Assembly (NCBI GenBank): GCA_001804785.1
Contig: MHBG01000072.1
Location: 1-52,938 of the forward strand
Source of the DNA: Lentisphaerae bacterium GWF2_45_14
GTDB taxonomy: Bacteria > Verrucomicrobiota > Lentisphaeria > Victivallales > GWF2-45-14
Direction of reading: 5' to 3'
Length of the DNA: 52,938 nucleotides
Below the pieces are notes generated by a model. That model was not told the DNA's origin and did not search any database. It saw nothing but the letters and a program-made list of their open reading frames with translations. Within the stretch, counting starts at the first letter, position 1. The number at the start of each line of letters is the position of its first letter. The translations under genes and the position numbers were made by a program. This document shows positions 1 through 8,016 of this stretch, piece by piece.

Positions 1-163
1 CGTTTTTTGCATCAGCAAGCTTGGCAGGGCCATTTACCTTAAGCTCAAGTCTGATCTTTCCGTTCGCCGCATAAATGGAATCCTTCTCCGAAACAACTTT
101 CACATCGTCGGCGTATGCCGTGATTAACAGTGCTACCGATAAAAACAGTAAGAACAATTTCAT
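1..163 (-). CDS. Secreted protein, N-terminal part only (runs off the window)
   Basis: Open frame of 54 codons read leftwards from an ATG at 163 and continuing beyond base 1. An AAGGAGA ribosome-binding site lies just upstream of the ATG. The first 18 or so residues (MKLFLLFLSVALLITAYA, then DD) form a classical signal peptide with an A-Y-A cleavage site, so the product is exported. The mature part seen (VKVVSEKDSIYAANGKIRLE and a few more residues) resembles the edge of a beta-sandwich but is too short to assign. It starts 17 bases after the HDAC-like gene and is probably the next gene of that operon. Confidence 0.75.
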   Translation of the reverse strand, partial: MKLFLLFLSVALLITAYADDVKVVSEKDSIYAANGKIRLELKVNGPAKLADAKN

Positions 164-180
164 TCAGCCGTCTCCTTTTT

Positions 181-1161
181 TTATTTCATAAGTTCTGTGA
201 TATGTGCATATACTGCATCCGCCAGACCGGGCCCATAGCCGCCTTCAAGAACTGAAACAATCCGGCCTTTGCAGCATTTGTCCGCAGTTCCTTTAATTAT
301 CCCTGTCATTTTTCTATAGCCTGCCGCGGTGACATTCATCCCGCCGAGAGGATCGCCTTCATTCGCGTCAAAGCCGGCGGATATGAAAATGAAATCAGGC
401 TTGAATGCATATGCTCTGGGTTTAAAAGTCTCTTCAAAAACTTTGACATATTCATCATCGCCGGAGCCTTGCGGAAGCGGGACATTCACTATGTTGCCGC
501 TCCCTTTTTCATCAGCGTTGCCAGTGCCGGGATAAAACGGCGAACGATGTATCGAAAAATATAGAACGTTCGGATTCTCTTTGAAAATATCCTGTGTTCC
601 GTTTCCGTGATGAACATCGAAATCCACTATGAGTATTTTAGCTAGTTTATATTTCTCCAGTACATAACGGGCGCCTATTGCAACATTGTTGAATATGCAG
701 AACCCCATTGCTTCATTTTTTGACGCGTGATGACCGGGCGGACGGACGGCACAAAAAGCGTTTTTAACTTCTCCATTCATGACGGCATCGACTGCGGTCA
801 GAACTCCTCCGGCCGCAAGGCACGCGGCACTATAAGAATTTTGGGAAATGACTGTATCTTTCGAGTGCAAGTATTTTTTGCCGTCCAGGCAACTTTTTTC
901 CACTTCCTTTATATAGTCGGGCGAATGAACCGTACTTATCCATTTTATTGGCGCGGCTGTCGCGTCAATTATGACAAGCCGGGGAAATAGCTCTTTTCCC
1001 TTCAGTCGGTTCACTATCGCTTCCAGTCGTTCTTTTTTCTCGGGATGAGTTTTTCCCGTGTCGTGCTTCAGGCAGTCTGCGTTGTAGACGAATCCCGTCT
1101 GTGCCGCCGCTGCACATAACGTGTTTAGCAAAACAAAAATATAAAGCGCTTTTTTCGTCAA
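181..1161 (-). CDS. Exported histone deacetylase / acetylpolyamine amidohydrolase family protein
   Basis: 326 residues covering a complete HDAC-superfamily zinc deacetylase fold. Visible motifs are RPPGHHA (His144-His145 dyad), DFDVHHGNGT (zinc ligands Asp182 and His184), SIHRSPFYPGTG, a GFDAN motif carrying the third zinc ligand, and a C-terminal LEGGYG with the catalytic-type tyrosine. All key residues are present, so it should be active on an acetyl-amide or related bond; the substrate is unknown. Unusually, residues 1-20 form a signal peptide with an A-A-A-Q cleavage site and the catalytic domain begins directly after it, so export is predicted. The start codon overlaps the stop of the upstream SGNH gene (ATGA), indicating translational coupling in an O-acyltransfer operon. 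A lipobox is not present. Confidence 0.88.
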   Translation of the reverse strand: MTKKALYIFVLLNTLCAAAAQTGFVYNADCLKHDTGKTHPEKKERLEAIVNRLKGKELFPRLVIIDATAAPIKWISTVHSPDYIKEVEKSCLDGKKYLHSKDTVISQNSYSAACLAAGGVLTAVDAVMNGEVKNAFCAVRPPGHHASKNEAMGFCIFNNVAIGARYVLEKYKLAKILIVDFDVHHGNGTQDIFKENPNVLYFSIHRSPFYPGTGNADEKGSGNIVNVPLPQGSGDDEYVKVFEETFKPRAYAFKPDFIFISAGFDANEGDPLGGMNVTAAGYRKMTGIIKGTADKCCKGRIVSVLEGGYGPGLADAVYAHITELMK

Positions 1162-2300
1162 AGACTTTTCCCTGAGTCAGCTTTTCTGATGTTTTTCATG
1201 AAGTCTGTTTCGTATAATTTATTGGCAATTATCTGATAGCCTTTTTCCAAGGGATGGCTTGCGTCCGCGTAGGCTTCAGACGGCATGTCTGGAACGATGC
1301 AGGATTGAATGTTACGGCGTTCAAGGCTGGTTTTTATATCGTCTTGGAGTTTTCTGTACCTGGCAAGGCTTTCATCTGTAAGCATGTAGGGATTTATCGG
1401 GCCTACCATAACAAGTACTTTATTGTTATTGTTTTTGAGAATGTCAAGTATCTCGCCGAATGCTTTCCATTGCCTTGATTTTTCCAGCGGAAGCCAGTCC
1501 CAGTTTTGACGGCTGATTCCTTTTTTTGACCAATCGTCATTACTGTTTGTGTTTTTTTCCTTTTCGCATATTTCCAGTTTTTTGCAGAGTTCTTGCGCAG
1601 GGTTTGAATATGGGTTTTCAATCATCCATTCCATAAAGTCGGCATTTTCGAAAAAGGCCAGCCTTATATGGTTCACGAGCCGGAAGAACGGCAGCGTTTT
1701 TTCTTTTACTGCATCCATCCGGGTGGTCAGGTCTTCATCGTACGATGCTGGTTTGTTGAAGAATTGCGGGATAAGGCGCGGATGATGGATTCGCATCGGT
1801 TTTTCTCCGCTTAAATCATAATCGCGGCTGTTCATCCACAGAGGATTATAGTGTAGTATAACTGTTTTGTTTTTAATGCCTTTCGCATAATTCTCCAGAA
1901 GTCCTTCCATTGCCACGCTGTGCATTCCGTCTATCGCCAGATTGGCGACGAGTTCTTTTCCCGCAAGCCTGTTCAGTTTCGCCGGAAGCGTATTTTCATT
2001 ATTGACGTACATGCCCCATATGACAGAGTCTCCCAAGAAAATGACAGGATACTTTTCAGCCGCTTCATTTGCCCATTTTTCGTATATCCAGTAATCATCC
2101 CTGAACTGCTCTGCAAGTCTGAAATCCTTCTCAAATTCAAGCTTTTCAAAATGCCGCCAGAGAAAAGGAATAATGCAGAATACGCATATTACGAAAATAA
2201 AGAATCCGATAGCAATCTCTTTCAGCGACAGGCGGACAGCATTTGAACTGAAATGTTTGCCGTATAAGTCAACGTACTTTTTAGGTTTTTTCTTTTCCAT
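1158..2300 (-). CDS. Membrane-anchored SGNH-fold protein, likely partner of the MBOAT acyltransferase
   Basis: 380 residues. A short basic cytoplasmic tail is followed by one membrane helix at about 29-48, then an extracytoplasmic domain. IFLGDS (Gly90-Asp91-Ser92) supplies the SGNH nucleophile block, and a D-A-S-H at 346-349 near the C-terminus supplies the Asp/His of the catalytic triad. This architecture matches AlgJ/AlgX/DltD-like proteins that receive an acyl group from an MBOAT membrane protein and place it on an exported glycan. It starts 15 bases after the MBOAT gene with an AGAGGT ribosome-binding site and overlaps the HDAC-like gene by four bases. The exact glycan acceptor is unknown; a plain lipase/esterase role is less likely given the neighbour. 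Confidence 0.8.
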   Translation of the reverse strand: MEKKKPKKYVDLYGKHFSSNAVRLSLKEIAIGFFIFVICVFCIIPFLWRHFEKLEFEKDFRLAEQFRDDYWIYEKWANEAAEKYPVIFLGDSVIWGMYVNNENTLPAKLNRLAGKELVANLAIDGMHSVAMEGLLENYAKGIKNKTVILHYNPLWMNSRDYDLSGEKPMRIHHPRLIPQFFNKPASYDEDLTTRMDAVKEKTLPFFRLVNHIRLAFFENADFMEWMIENPYSNPAQELCKKLEICEKEKNTNSNDDWSKKGISRQNWDWLPLEKSRQWKAFGEILDILKNNNNKVLVMVGPINPYMLTDESLARYRKLQDDIKTSLERRNIQSCIVPDMPSEAYADASHPLEKGYQIIANKLYETDFMKNIRKADSGKSL

Positions 2301-2315
2301 TCTTTACCTCTTTTT

Positions 2316-3689
2316 TTAAAATTGGAAATAAATAAACTGCTTACCAGCGGAGCTTGACAATATCAGAAACAATAGCATTGCGATACAAAGGGTACCTATG
2401 CGCAATGAGCGAAGCTCAAGTATTTTTTTATAGGTCGAATTAAATATAAATTGATATATCCATATGCAGCCCACAAGGATAAACATTAATACAGGCACCT
2501 CAGGAACGCCGCCGATAAAGCTGAAAATACGCTTGATTACCAGAAGGGCGTCCTGCAACGAGGAGGCTCTGAAAAATATCCAAGTAAAACAAACAAAATG
2601 AAAAACCAATATCTGTTTAAAGAATTTGGGCAACTTGATGTAAATGGCTGACTTCTCTATTTCGATTGTGAATACCCTGCCCAGCGCATGCAATGCTCCC
2701 CATATAATATATGTCCATGCGGCACCATGCCAGAACCCGGAAACCACCATTGTGATAATCACGTTCCAGTACATCTTATATTTTACTACCTTGTTGCCGC
2801 CCAGAGGAATATATACATAATCCTTGAACCATGACGAGAGGCTGATATGCCACCTTCTCCAGAAATCGCCAAGGTCGACTGCTGTATAGGGATTGTTGAA
2901 GTTAAGCATGAGTTTTATTCCCATGACTCTTGCGACGCCCCTTGCCATGTCGGTATAGCCGCTGAAGTCAAAATATATCTGCCATGCAAAGGCGTAAGTC
3001 GCGAATATCAACTCCAGCGAGCCGAAGGAGGCCGGATCACCGTAAATCCGGTCCGCATAAATCGCTAGAAAGTCGGCCATTACGGCTTTTTTGAAAAGGC
3101 CTACTAGGAAAAGAGAAATTCCGTCCCCCACGTCTCCTTTTCTTATGAGAGGTCTATGACGCATCTGCGGCAGCAAGGCTTTTGCCCTTTCAATTGGGCC
3201 CGCCACAAGCTGAGGAAAGAGCGAGACGAACGCCGCGAATCGTATCAGGCTTTTTTCGACTTTCACCTGCTTGAAGTAAACATCTATCGTGTAACTCATG
3301 GCTTGGAAGGTGAAAAATGAAATCCCGACGGGAAGAAGTATGTTCGGGGCCGGGACGTCGAGAGGTATATGCAATATGGCGAAGAGTGTTCTTATATTTT
3401 CGGTAAAGAATCCCGCATATTTGAAAAAACCGAGAAGAAAAAGATCGTTAGTTATACTGAGTGCGAGCCAACGCCCCGGATGCTTGGAATTGCTCATTCT
3501 TCCGGCGACAAACCAGTCCAGGAGCGAGGTGTAGAAAATGAGAATAAGGAAGAGCGGATTCCACCACCCGTAAAAGGTATATGAGGCAATAAGGAGCCAC
3601 AGCGTCCACCATCTGGTGCGTCTGAGCGGGATATAAACTGCCATTACTATTGAAAAAAAGACAACAAAAGTCCACGTGTGAAAAAGCAT
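2316..3689 (-). CDS. MBOAT-family membrane O-acyltransferase (AlgI-like)
   Basis: 457 residues, about ten hydrophobic helices. The family signatures are clear: DFWRRWHISLS at 275-285 with His281, and SGFWHG at 317-322 with the putative catalytic His321, plus an N-terminus typical of AlgI/PatA/DltB. The family moves acyl (usually acetyl) groups across the cytoplasmic membrane to modify exported polysaccharides or cell-wall polymers. The following gene encodes the matching SGNH partner. An AGGAG ribosome-binding site sits upstream of the ATG. It cannot be called alginate acetylase, because no alginate genes are present; envelope glycan O-acetylation is the inference. Confidence 0.88.
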   Translation of the reverse strand: MLFHTWTFVVFFSIVMAVYIPLRRTRWWTLWLLIASYTFYGWWNPLFLILIFYTSLLDWFVAGRMSNSKHPGRWLALSITNDLFLLGFFKYAGFFTENIRTLFAILHIPLDVPAPNILLPVGISFFTFQAMSYTIDVYFKQVKVEKSLIRFAAFVSLFPQLVAGPIERAKALLPQMRHRPLIRKGDVGDGISLFLVGLFKKAVMADFLAIYADRIYGDPASFGSLELIFATYAFAWQIYFDFSGYTDMARGVARVMGIKLMLNFNNPYTAVDLGDFWRRWHISLSSWFKDYVYIPLGGNKVVKYKMYWNVIITMVVSGFWHGAAWTYIIWGALHALGRVFTIEIEKSAIYIKLPKFFKQILVFHFVCFTWIFFRASSLQDALLVIKRIFSFIGGVPEVPVLMFILVGCIWIYQFIFNSTYKKILELRSLRIGTLCIAMLLFLILSSSAGKQFIYFQF

Positions 3690-3728
3690 AGCTTTATCTC
3701 CTGTAATTTTTAATGTGTTGTTCTTGAG

Positions 3729-4547
3729 TTAGTTAGCTTTTTTTGCGCAGCGGAATCCGTAGGTATCATATCCTTGGCATATATCGGCAGTCGTCGGGGA
3801 GTCCTTTTGCCGGGTGACGCTATTGCACTTGCTTTCCCTGTCGTCCCATGAACCGCCTCGCAGAACGCGTTTTTCGCCGCTGGCGGGGCCCTTGGGGTTA
3901 TTGTTCACGGCTTTCGCATAGTAATCTTCGGCATAAAAATCGTTGCACCATTCTGAAACATTTCCATACATGTCATGCAGTCCAAACGCATTGGGCTGCT
4001 TGGTTCCGACTTCGCGGGTTTTCTTCCCTGAGTTTTTTCTGTACCATGCATATTTACCTATGCCTGATTTTCCTTCTTTGAAGTAGTGGTTTTCGGAGCT
4101 TCCCGCACGGCTGGCATATTCCCATTCCGCTTCTGTCGGCAGGCGGTAGCCGTTTGCGTTGAAATTACATTCCCAGGTTGCCTCGTCATAGCATGGGGTC
4201 AGCCCCTCTTTTTTTGAGCGGGCATTGCAGTAGCGTGCCGCGTCGGTCCAGCGTGTCCTCTCGGCGGGCAGTTCCTTGCCGCTGAATTTTGAGGGGTTGA
4301 CGGCCATCAATGCCACATAGGATGATTGTGTTACTTCATATATGTCCATGTAGAAGCTGTCTACGGTTACTTTCCTTACAGGGGTTTCGTCATTTTCACC
4401 CGCGGCGGATCCCATATCAAAAGAAGCCCCTTTTATAAATGCCATTTTTATGCCGGACGGAGTTGTTATAATCTTTGCTGTTTCTTCTGCGTTCAATGCG
4501 GCTGCAAATAAAAGCATTACGGCTAGGGAGAGGGGTTTCGATATCAT
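3729..4547 (-). CDS. Secreted formylglycine-generating-enzyme-fold (SUMF1) protein, probably non-catalytic
   Basis: 272 residues. Residues 1-20 are a signal peptide (cleavage after LNA). The remainder is one FGE-sulfatase domain with MGSAAGENDETP (45-56), YEVTQ (70-74), RLPTEAEWEYA (135-145), GNVSEW (195-200) and RVLRGGSW (227-234). In true FGEs the strand after RGGSF carries two active-site cysteines spaced C-x4-C. Here that segment is KCNSVTRQ, where only Cys241 occurs and the second position is not Cys, so sulfatase-activating activity is doubtful and a binding or structural role is more likely. It has a perfect AAGGAG ribosome-binding site and lies 24 bases after the FecR-like gene in the sigma-led operon. 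Confidence 0.85.
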   Translation of the reverse strand: MISKPLSLAVMLLFAAALNAEETAKIITTPSGIKMAFIKGASFDMGSAAGENDETPVRKVTVDSFYMDIYEVTQSSYVALMAVNPSKFSGKELPAERTRWTDAARYCNARSKKEGLTPCYDEATWECNFNANGYRLPTEAEWEYASRAGSSENHYFKEGKSGIGKYAWYRKNSGKKTREVGTKQPNAFGLHDMYGNVSEWCNDFYAEDYYAKAVNNNPKGPASGEKRVLRGGSWDDRESKCNSVTRQKDSPTTADICQGYDTYGFRCAKKAN

Positions 4548-4571
4548 CGGATACTCCTTATTATTAGACTG

Positions 4572-5537
4572 TTATCTTAAATCTCTCATCATATTTCTAA
4601 GAAATGTCTTATTCAGACATATGTCAACTGCGTTTTTGTTTATCAGGGTTATGAGTATATTGTCATACGACTTGTCATCTATCAGAAGATTTTTATAACT
4701 GGCTATCGCATTCCTGTCGCTTTCCATCGCGGGCAATCCATTTTTCTTCAGTATGACGGGTTTCTGTCCGGGCTTGATTATAAGGCATTTGCCCTGAGTG
4801 ATTTTTATAGATGACTCGGCGGAGTTATTTGTCGAAAAGTATACTGTTCCGCGACAAACTTCCACATAGCACATTTCCGAAGTGACCATCAATATTATTT
4901 TTGAATTGCCGGACAATATCTTTCCGTAATCGTTTTTCAGCAGAACAGAGCGGGAATTAGATTCGATTCTGAATATTCCACTGTTAAAGAAAATGTCCCG
5001 CTCCGCCGCCGGATTTTTTTTCCATGCCGGAAGCGCGGCGCTTTTCAGTTCTTTAAAATAAAGCTGACTTTCAGCGGCGGCTTCTATTTTTGTAAAGTCG
5101 GGGAAAATCACGAATGCGCTGCCGGTGTCGGCGACTTTTATATTTTCCTCGCTGCTCAGTCTTTTTGCGTTAGTTATGTTCTGTTTGTTGTTTTTTTCGT
5201 CAATCACCTTCCCGCCTTCAGCGACGAGGAGAAACGGAGTCATTGTATTTTTATCTTCCGCCTCGCCTGTCTTTCCATAGATTTTTATATAAAAGACTGA
5301 TCCGGCTGTAAGGACGAGCAGGGCGGCTGCGCTTAAGAAGACTTTGAAGAAGTGAATCCTGTTGCGTCTGTCGCCGCGTGGATGATGAGATTTCTTCGCT
5401 GCACGTAATTTGCTGATTATATTTTGAATTTTGGGGGCGTCGTCTGAGGAATCCGCCGAAAAATGTTCTTTCAGAAGGGCATCCATGAAGCGCTGTTCGC
5501 TTTCGGATTTTATATATTTTTCAGTTTCTTTGTTCAT
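4572..5537 (-). CDS. FecR-like transmembrane anti-sigma/sigma-regulator
   Basis: 321 residues. A charged cytoplasmic N-terminus of about 60 residues precedes a single membrane helix (about 63-87), then an extracytoplasmic FecR-like beta domain (LLVAEGGKVIDEKN, DTGSAFVIFPDFTKIE, SGIFRIES, VEVCRGTVYFST). This is the architecture of FecR-type regulators that hold or activate a cognate ECF sigma factor in response to a signal outside the membrane. Its ATG overlaps the stop of the sigma gene (ATGA), the normal arrangement for such a pair. No TonB receptor or SusCD pair lies nearby, so the signal is unknown. The N-terminal segment lacks the zinc-finger HxxxCxxC anti-sigma motif. Confidence 0.75.
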   Translation of the reverse strand: MNKETEKYIKSESEQRFMDALLKEHFSADSSDDAPKIQNIISKLRAAKKSHHPRGDRRNRIHFFKVFLSAAALLVLTAGSVFYIKIYGKTGEAEDKNTMTPFLLVAEGGKVIDEKNNKQNITNAKRLSSEENIKVADTGSAFVIFPDFTKIEAAAESQLYFKELKSAALPAWKKNPAAERDIFFNSGIFRIESNSRSVLLKNDYGKILSGNSKIILMVTSEMCYVEVCRGTVYFSTNNSAESSIKITQGKCLIIKPGQKPVILKKNGLPAMESDRNAIASYKNLLIDDKSYDNILITLINKNAVDICLNKTFLRNMMRDLR

Positions 5538-6073
5538 GACATTCCGTATTCAGTTGATATGTATTGATCCATGCATTTTTTCAAATTCTCGCGGGCACGC
5601 TGAAGTCGTTTTCTTACAGTTGCCTCATTCAGGCTGCATGTTCCCGCTATTTCCTGCGTGCCTAACTTATTATAGTAAAAAAGCTCAACTATTTTTGCTG
5701 CCTCAGAATCTAACTTATTTATGCACTTCCCGAGAAACGCATAAATGCCGGTATCTTCGAGATGGGCATCTTCCCAGTAGTGATATTGAGCGTCTATCAT
5801 TTCAATCATATCATCTCCAAACGGAATTTCTTTTTTCATCCTGCAAAACTCAAGGTACTTATTTTTCGCTATTCCCCTCAGCCATGGCTTTATCGGCCTT
5901 GACCTGTCGAAGATATCCAGAAGCCTGAACGCCGCAAGGCATGTTTCCTGCACAAGATCTTCTGCCGTCTCCGAACTTAGGCTCATGGACCTGAAGTAGG
6001 AGCGCAACATTCTATAATTATCTTTTACTGCTGCCTCAAAAAAAAACAAATCGTCCGCTTCGCTACCTTTCAC
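5534..6073 (-). CDS. ECF-type RNA polymerase sigma factor
   Basis: About 180 residues from the GTG at 6073. Region 2 is visible (AEDLVQETCLAAFRLLDIFD, then KPWLRGIAKNKYLEFCR), and region 4 is a helix-turn-helix (GTQEIAGTCSLNEATVRKRL followed by QRARENLKK). The frame stays open up to a TTG at 6172. The extra 33 residues do not look like sigma region 1/2, and a candidate promoter (TGGAAA, 16 bases, TATACT, 6157-6184) lies across that stretch. The GTG has an AAGGAA ten bases upstream, so it was preferred. The gene heads the run of FecR-like, FGE-fold, MBOAT, SGNH and HDAC-like genes and probably controls them. Confidence 0.85.
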   Translation of the reverse strand: MKGSEADDLFFFEAAVKDNYRMLRSYFRSMSLSSETAEDLVQETCLAAFRLLDIFDRSRPIKPWLRGIAKNKYLEFCRMKKEIPFGDDMIEMIDAQYHYWEDAHLEDTGIYAFLGKCINKLDSEAAKIVELFYYNKLGTQEIAGTCSLNEATVRKRLQRARENLKKCMDQYISTEYGMS

Positions 6074-6156
6074 AATATCCAAGTTCCTTACATATCTATT
6101 GACTGTTTTCTGTAAAATGTGACATTGCTTAGAAAAAAATCCTAAAGCTTTCTCAA

Positions 6157-6184
6157 AGTATACACTGCCCAATCTCGTTTTCCA
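6157..6184 (-). promoter_or_regulatory. Candidate promoter of the sigma/FecR operon
   Basis: On the minus strand TGGAAA (6179-6184), a 16-base spacer and TATACT (6157-6162) place a transcript start near 6150, about 77 bases before the GTG of the sigma gene. The -35 resembles the GGAA-type -35 of many ECF promoters, so autoregulation is possible. Assigned by eye only. Confidence 0.35.
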
Positions 6185-6310
6185 GACGGATCGTCGTCAT
6201 CGTCGTGACTTAAAGACAGGCTTTGTGCACAGGTTAGGAGAGGGCATACTATCTGCCCGGATATTTAAATTGTTGATTCGATTACATCAGAGTAAATGCC
6301 GCGCTCTCAA

Positions 6311-7834
6311 TTATTGTACAGGCGCGGGCTGACTGGCTGCCTTTGGTCTGAGCTGCGGGAAAAGAATAACATCCCTGATTGATTCAGCCCCTGTAAGGAG
6401 CATTACCAGTCGGTCGATGCCGATTCCCATGCCCCCGGCCGGCGGCATGCCGTACTCGAGAGAGGTAAGGAAATCCTCGTCGACTTTATGTGCGGCAGCA
6501 TCTTCTTCTCCGTGTATCTGGAGTTGCTCCTGAAAACGGCGGCGCTGTTCGATGGGGTCATTCAGCTCGGAATATCCGGGGGCTATTTCCTGTCCATTTA
6601 TTTCGAGTTCGAAGACATCCACGAGCGTGGGATCGTCGGCGCATTTTTTCGCCAGCGGGACGAGTTGCGCGGGCAGGCGCGTCACGAATGCCGGCTGGAC
6701 AAGCGTGTTCTCGATAAGTTTTTCATATACTTCGTTCGTTACTTCGTAGTCGGGCATTTTATCATTGACGTCGAGCTTGGCTTCTCTTGCTCGTTTTACT
6801 CTGTCGGAGAAAGAAATATCGAACCAGTCCGCGCCCATTTTCTCCATCACGAGTTCTTTGTATGGCGCGCGTCTCCAGGGTCGTGTGAGGTCGATGGTCT
6901 TTCCTTCGCCGTGTTCTATTTTAAGAGTGCCGAAGACATTCATTGCTATGGTGGTTATGAGTTCCTCGACAAGGTCCATCATTGTGCGGCAATCGCCGTA
7001 TGCCTGATATATTTCCATCATGGTAAATTCTGGATTGTGACGGCGCGACATGCCTTCGTTTCTGAAGTTTCTGTTGAGTTCGAAAACCTTTTCAAAGCCG
7101 CCGACGAGCAGTCTCTTGAGGTAAAGCTCGGGAGCTATTCGCATATACATCGTGTGATTGAGCGCTTCATAAAAAGTCTTGAAAGGGTTTGCGGACGCAC
7201 CGCCGGGAATAGGCTGGAGCATCGGGGTTTCGACTTCAGTAAAACCTTTAGTCTCGAGGAATCTTCTGATCTCCCTTATTATCGCGAAACGATTCTTGAA
7301 TACGTCGCGGCTTTTCTCGTTGACGATGAGGTCAAGGTAACGCTGGCGGTAACGCTGTTCTATATCGGTAAGTCCGTGCCATTTTTCGGGAAGCGGGCGG
7401 AGCGACTTTGAGAGAAGCTTATATGAATGAACTTTGAGGGTGAGTTCGCCCATTTTTGTTATAAAAAGAGCGCCGTCGACTCCGATGATATCGCCGATAT
7501 CAAGCCTTTTGAAAAGCCCGAATGATTCTTCTCCGAGATGGTCTTTCTGTATATAAAGCTGAATCTTGCCGCTGCTGTCGCGGATGTCCGCGAATATCGA
7601 CTTGCCCATGAGGCGAAAAGCTGTTATTCTTCCCGCCGCCCGGCCGGGCTGTTCCGAATCGCATTCCGGCTTATGTGATAATTTTATTTTTTCTATGAGG
7701 CACGCATCATCGAAGCGTTCACCGAACGGATTGACGCCTTCCGCCGCAAGAGCCTCAGACTTGGCGACCCTTTGCGCAAAAATATCTTCTGTTTTCTCTT
7801 GAACTTCTTTATTCTCAATATCTTCTGTATTCAT
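6311..7834 (-). CDS. lysS: Lysyl-tRNA synthetase, class II
   Basis: 507 residues, the usual length. It charges tRNA-Lys in the cytoplasm. An N-terminal OB-fold anticodon-binding domain (about 65-165, AAGRITAFRLMGKSIFADIR) is followed by the class II catalytic core, with motif 2 FELNRNFRNEGMSRRHNPEF and motif 3 GMGIGIDRLVMLL near the C-terminus. A short charged N-terminal extension (about 15 residues) precedes the core. The start ATG has a TGGAG ribosome-binding site. It stands alone, divergent from hppA and downstream of nothing on the same strand, so it is probably a single-gene transcript. Confidence 0.97.
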   Translation of the reverse strand: MNTEDIENKEVQEKTEDIFAQRVAKSEALAAEGVNPFGERFDDACLIEKIKLSHKPECDSEQPGRAAGRITAFRLMGKSIFADIRDSSGKIQLYIQKDHLGEESFGLFKRLDIGDIIGVDGALFITKMGELTLKVHSYKLLSKSLRPLPEKWHGLTDIEQRYRQRYLDLIVNEKSRDVFKNRFAIIREIRRFLETKGFTEVETPMLQPIPGGASANPFKTFYEALNHTMYMRIAPELYLKRLLVGGFEKVFELNRNFRNEGMSRRHNPEFTMMEIYQAYGDCRTMMDLVEELITTIAMNVFGTLKIEHGEGKTIDLTRPWRRAPYKELVMEKMGADWFDISFSDRVKRAREAKLDVNDKMPDYEVTNEVYEKLIENTLVQPAFVTRLPAQLVPLAKKCADDPTLVDVFELEINGQEIAPGYSELNDPIEQRRRFQEQLQIHGEEDAAAHKVDEDFLTSLEYGMPPAGGMGIGIDRLVMLLTGAESIRDVILFPQLRPKAASQPAPVQ

Positions 7835-7934
7835 TTCTACTCCATAAGGTATTTGGTTCTATTACGAAATCCTGTCAATCTCAGTGGATTACTTAAAAAA
7901 GCAGGAGCAGATAATCTAACATAAGAAATACAAG

Positions 7935-7962
7935 TTGCAATTTTTTTTGAAGGAACTATATT
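7935..7962 (+). promoter_or_regulatory. Candidate hppA promoter
   Basis: TTGCAA (7935-7940), 16-base spacer, TATATT (7957-7962). The expected start near 7969 gives a leader of about 48 bases before the hppA ATG, which has an AAGGAAC ribosome-binding site. Confidence 0.45.
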
Positions 7963-8016
7963 GTATGCTCCCGTCCGCCCAGTTTAATTAAATAACCAAA
8001 TTTAAGGAACAAGTTT

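Noticed and set aside
1092-1161. Lipoprotein signal in the HDAC-fold protein (Cys16)
   Set aside because: The residues before Cys are N-T-L, which do not fit a lipobox; a normal signal peptide cut after AAA fits better.
6074-6172. N-terminal extension of the sigma factor from a TTG
   Set aside because: No resemblance to sigma regions, overlaps a promoter-like element, and a GTG with AAGGAA gives the normal start.
6243-6259. GGGCA..TGCCC hairpin as lysS terminator
   Set aside because: Short stem and no T tract on either strand.
6488-7411. 307-residue plus-strand open frame across lysS
   Set aside because: Antisense shadow of lysS; no recognisable protein features.
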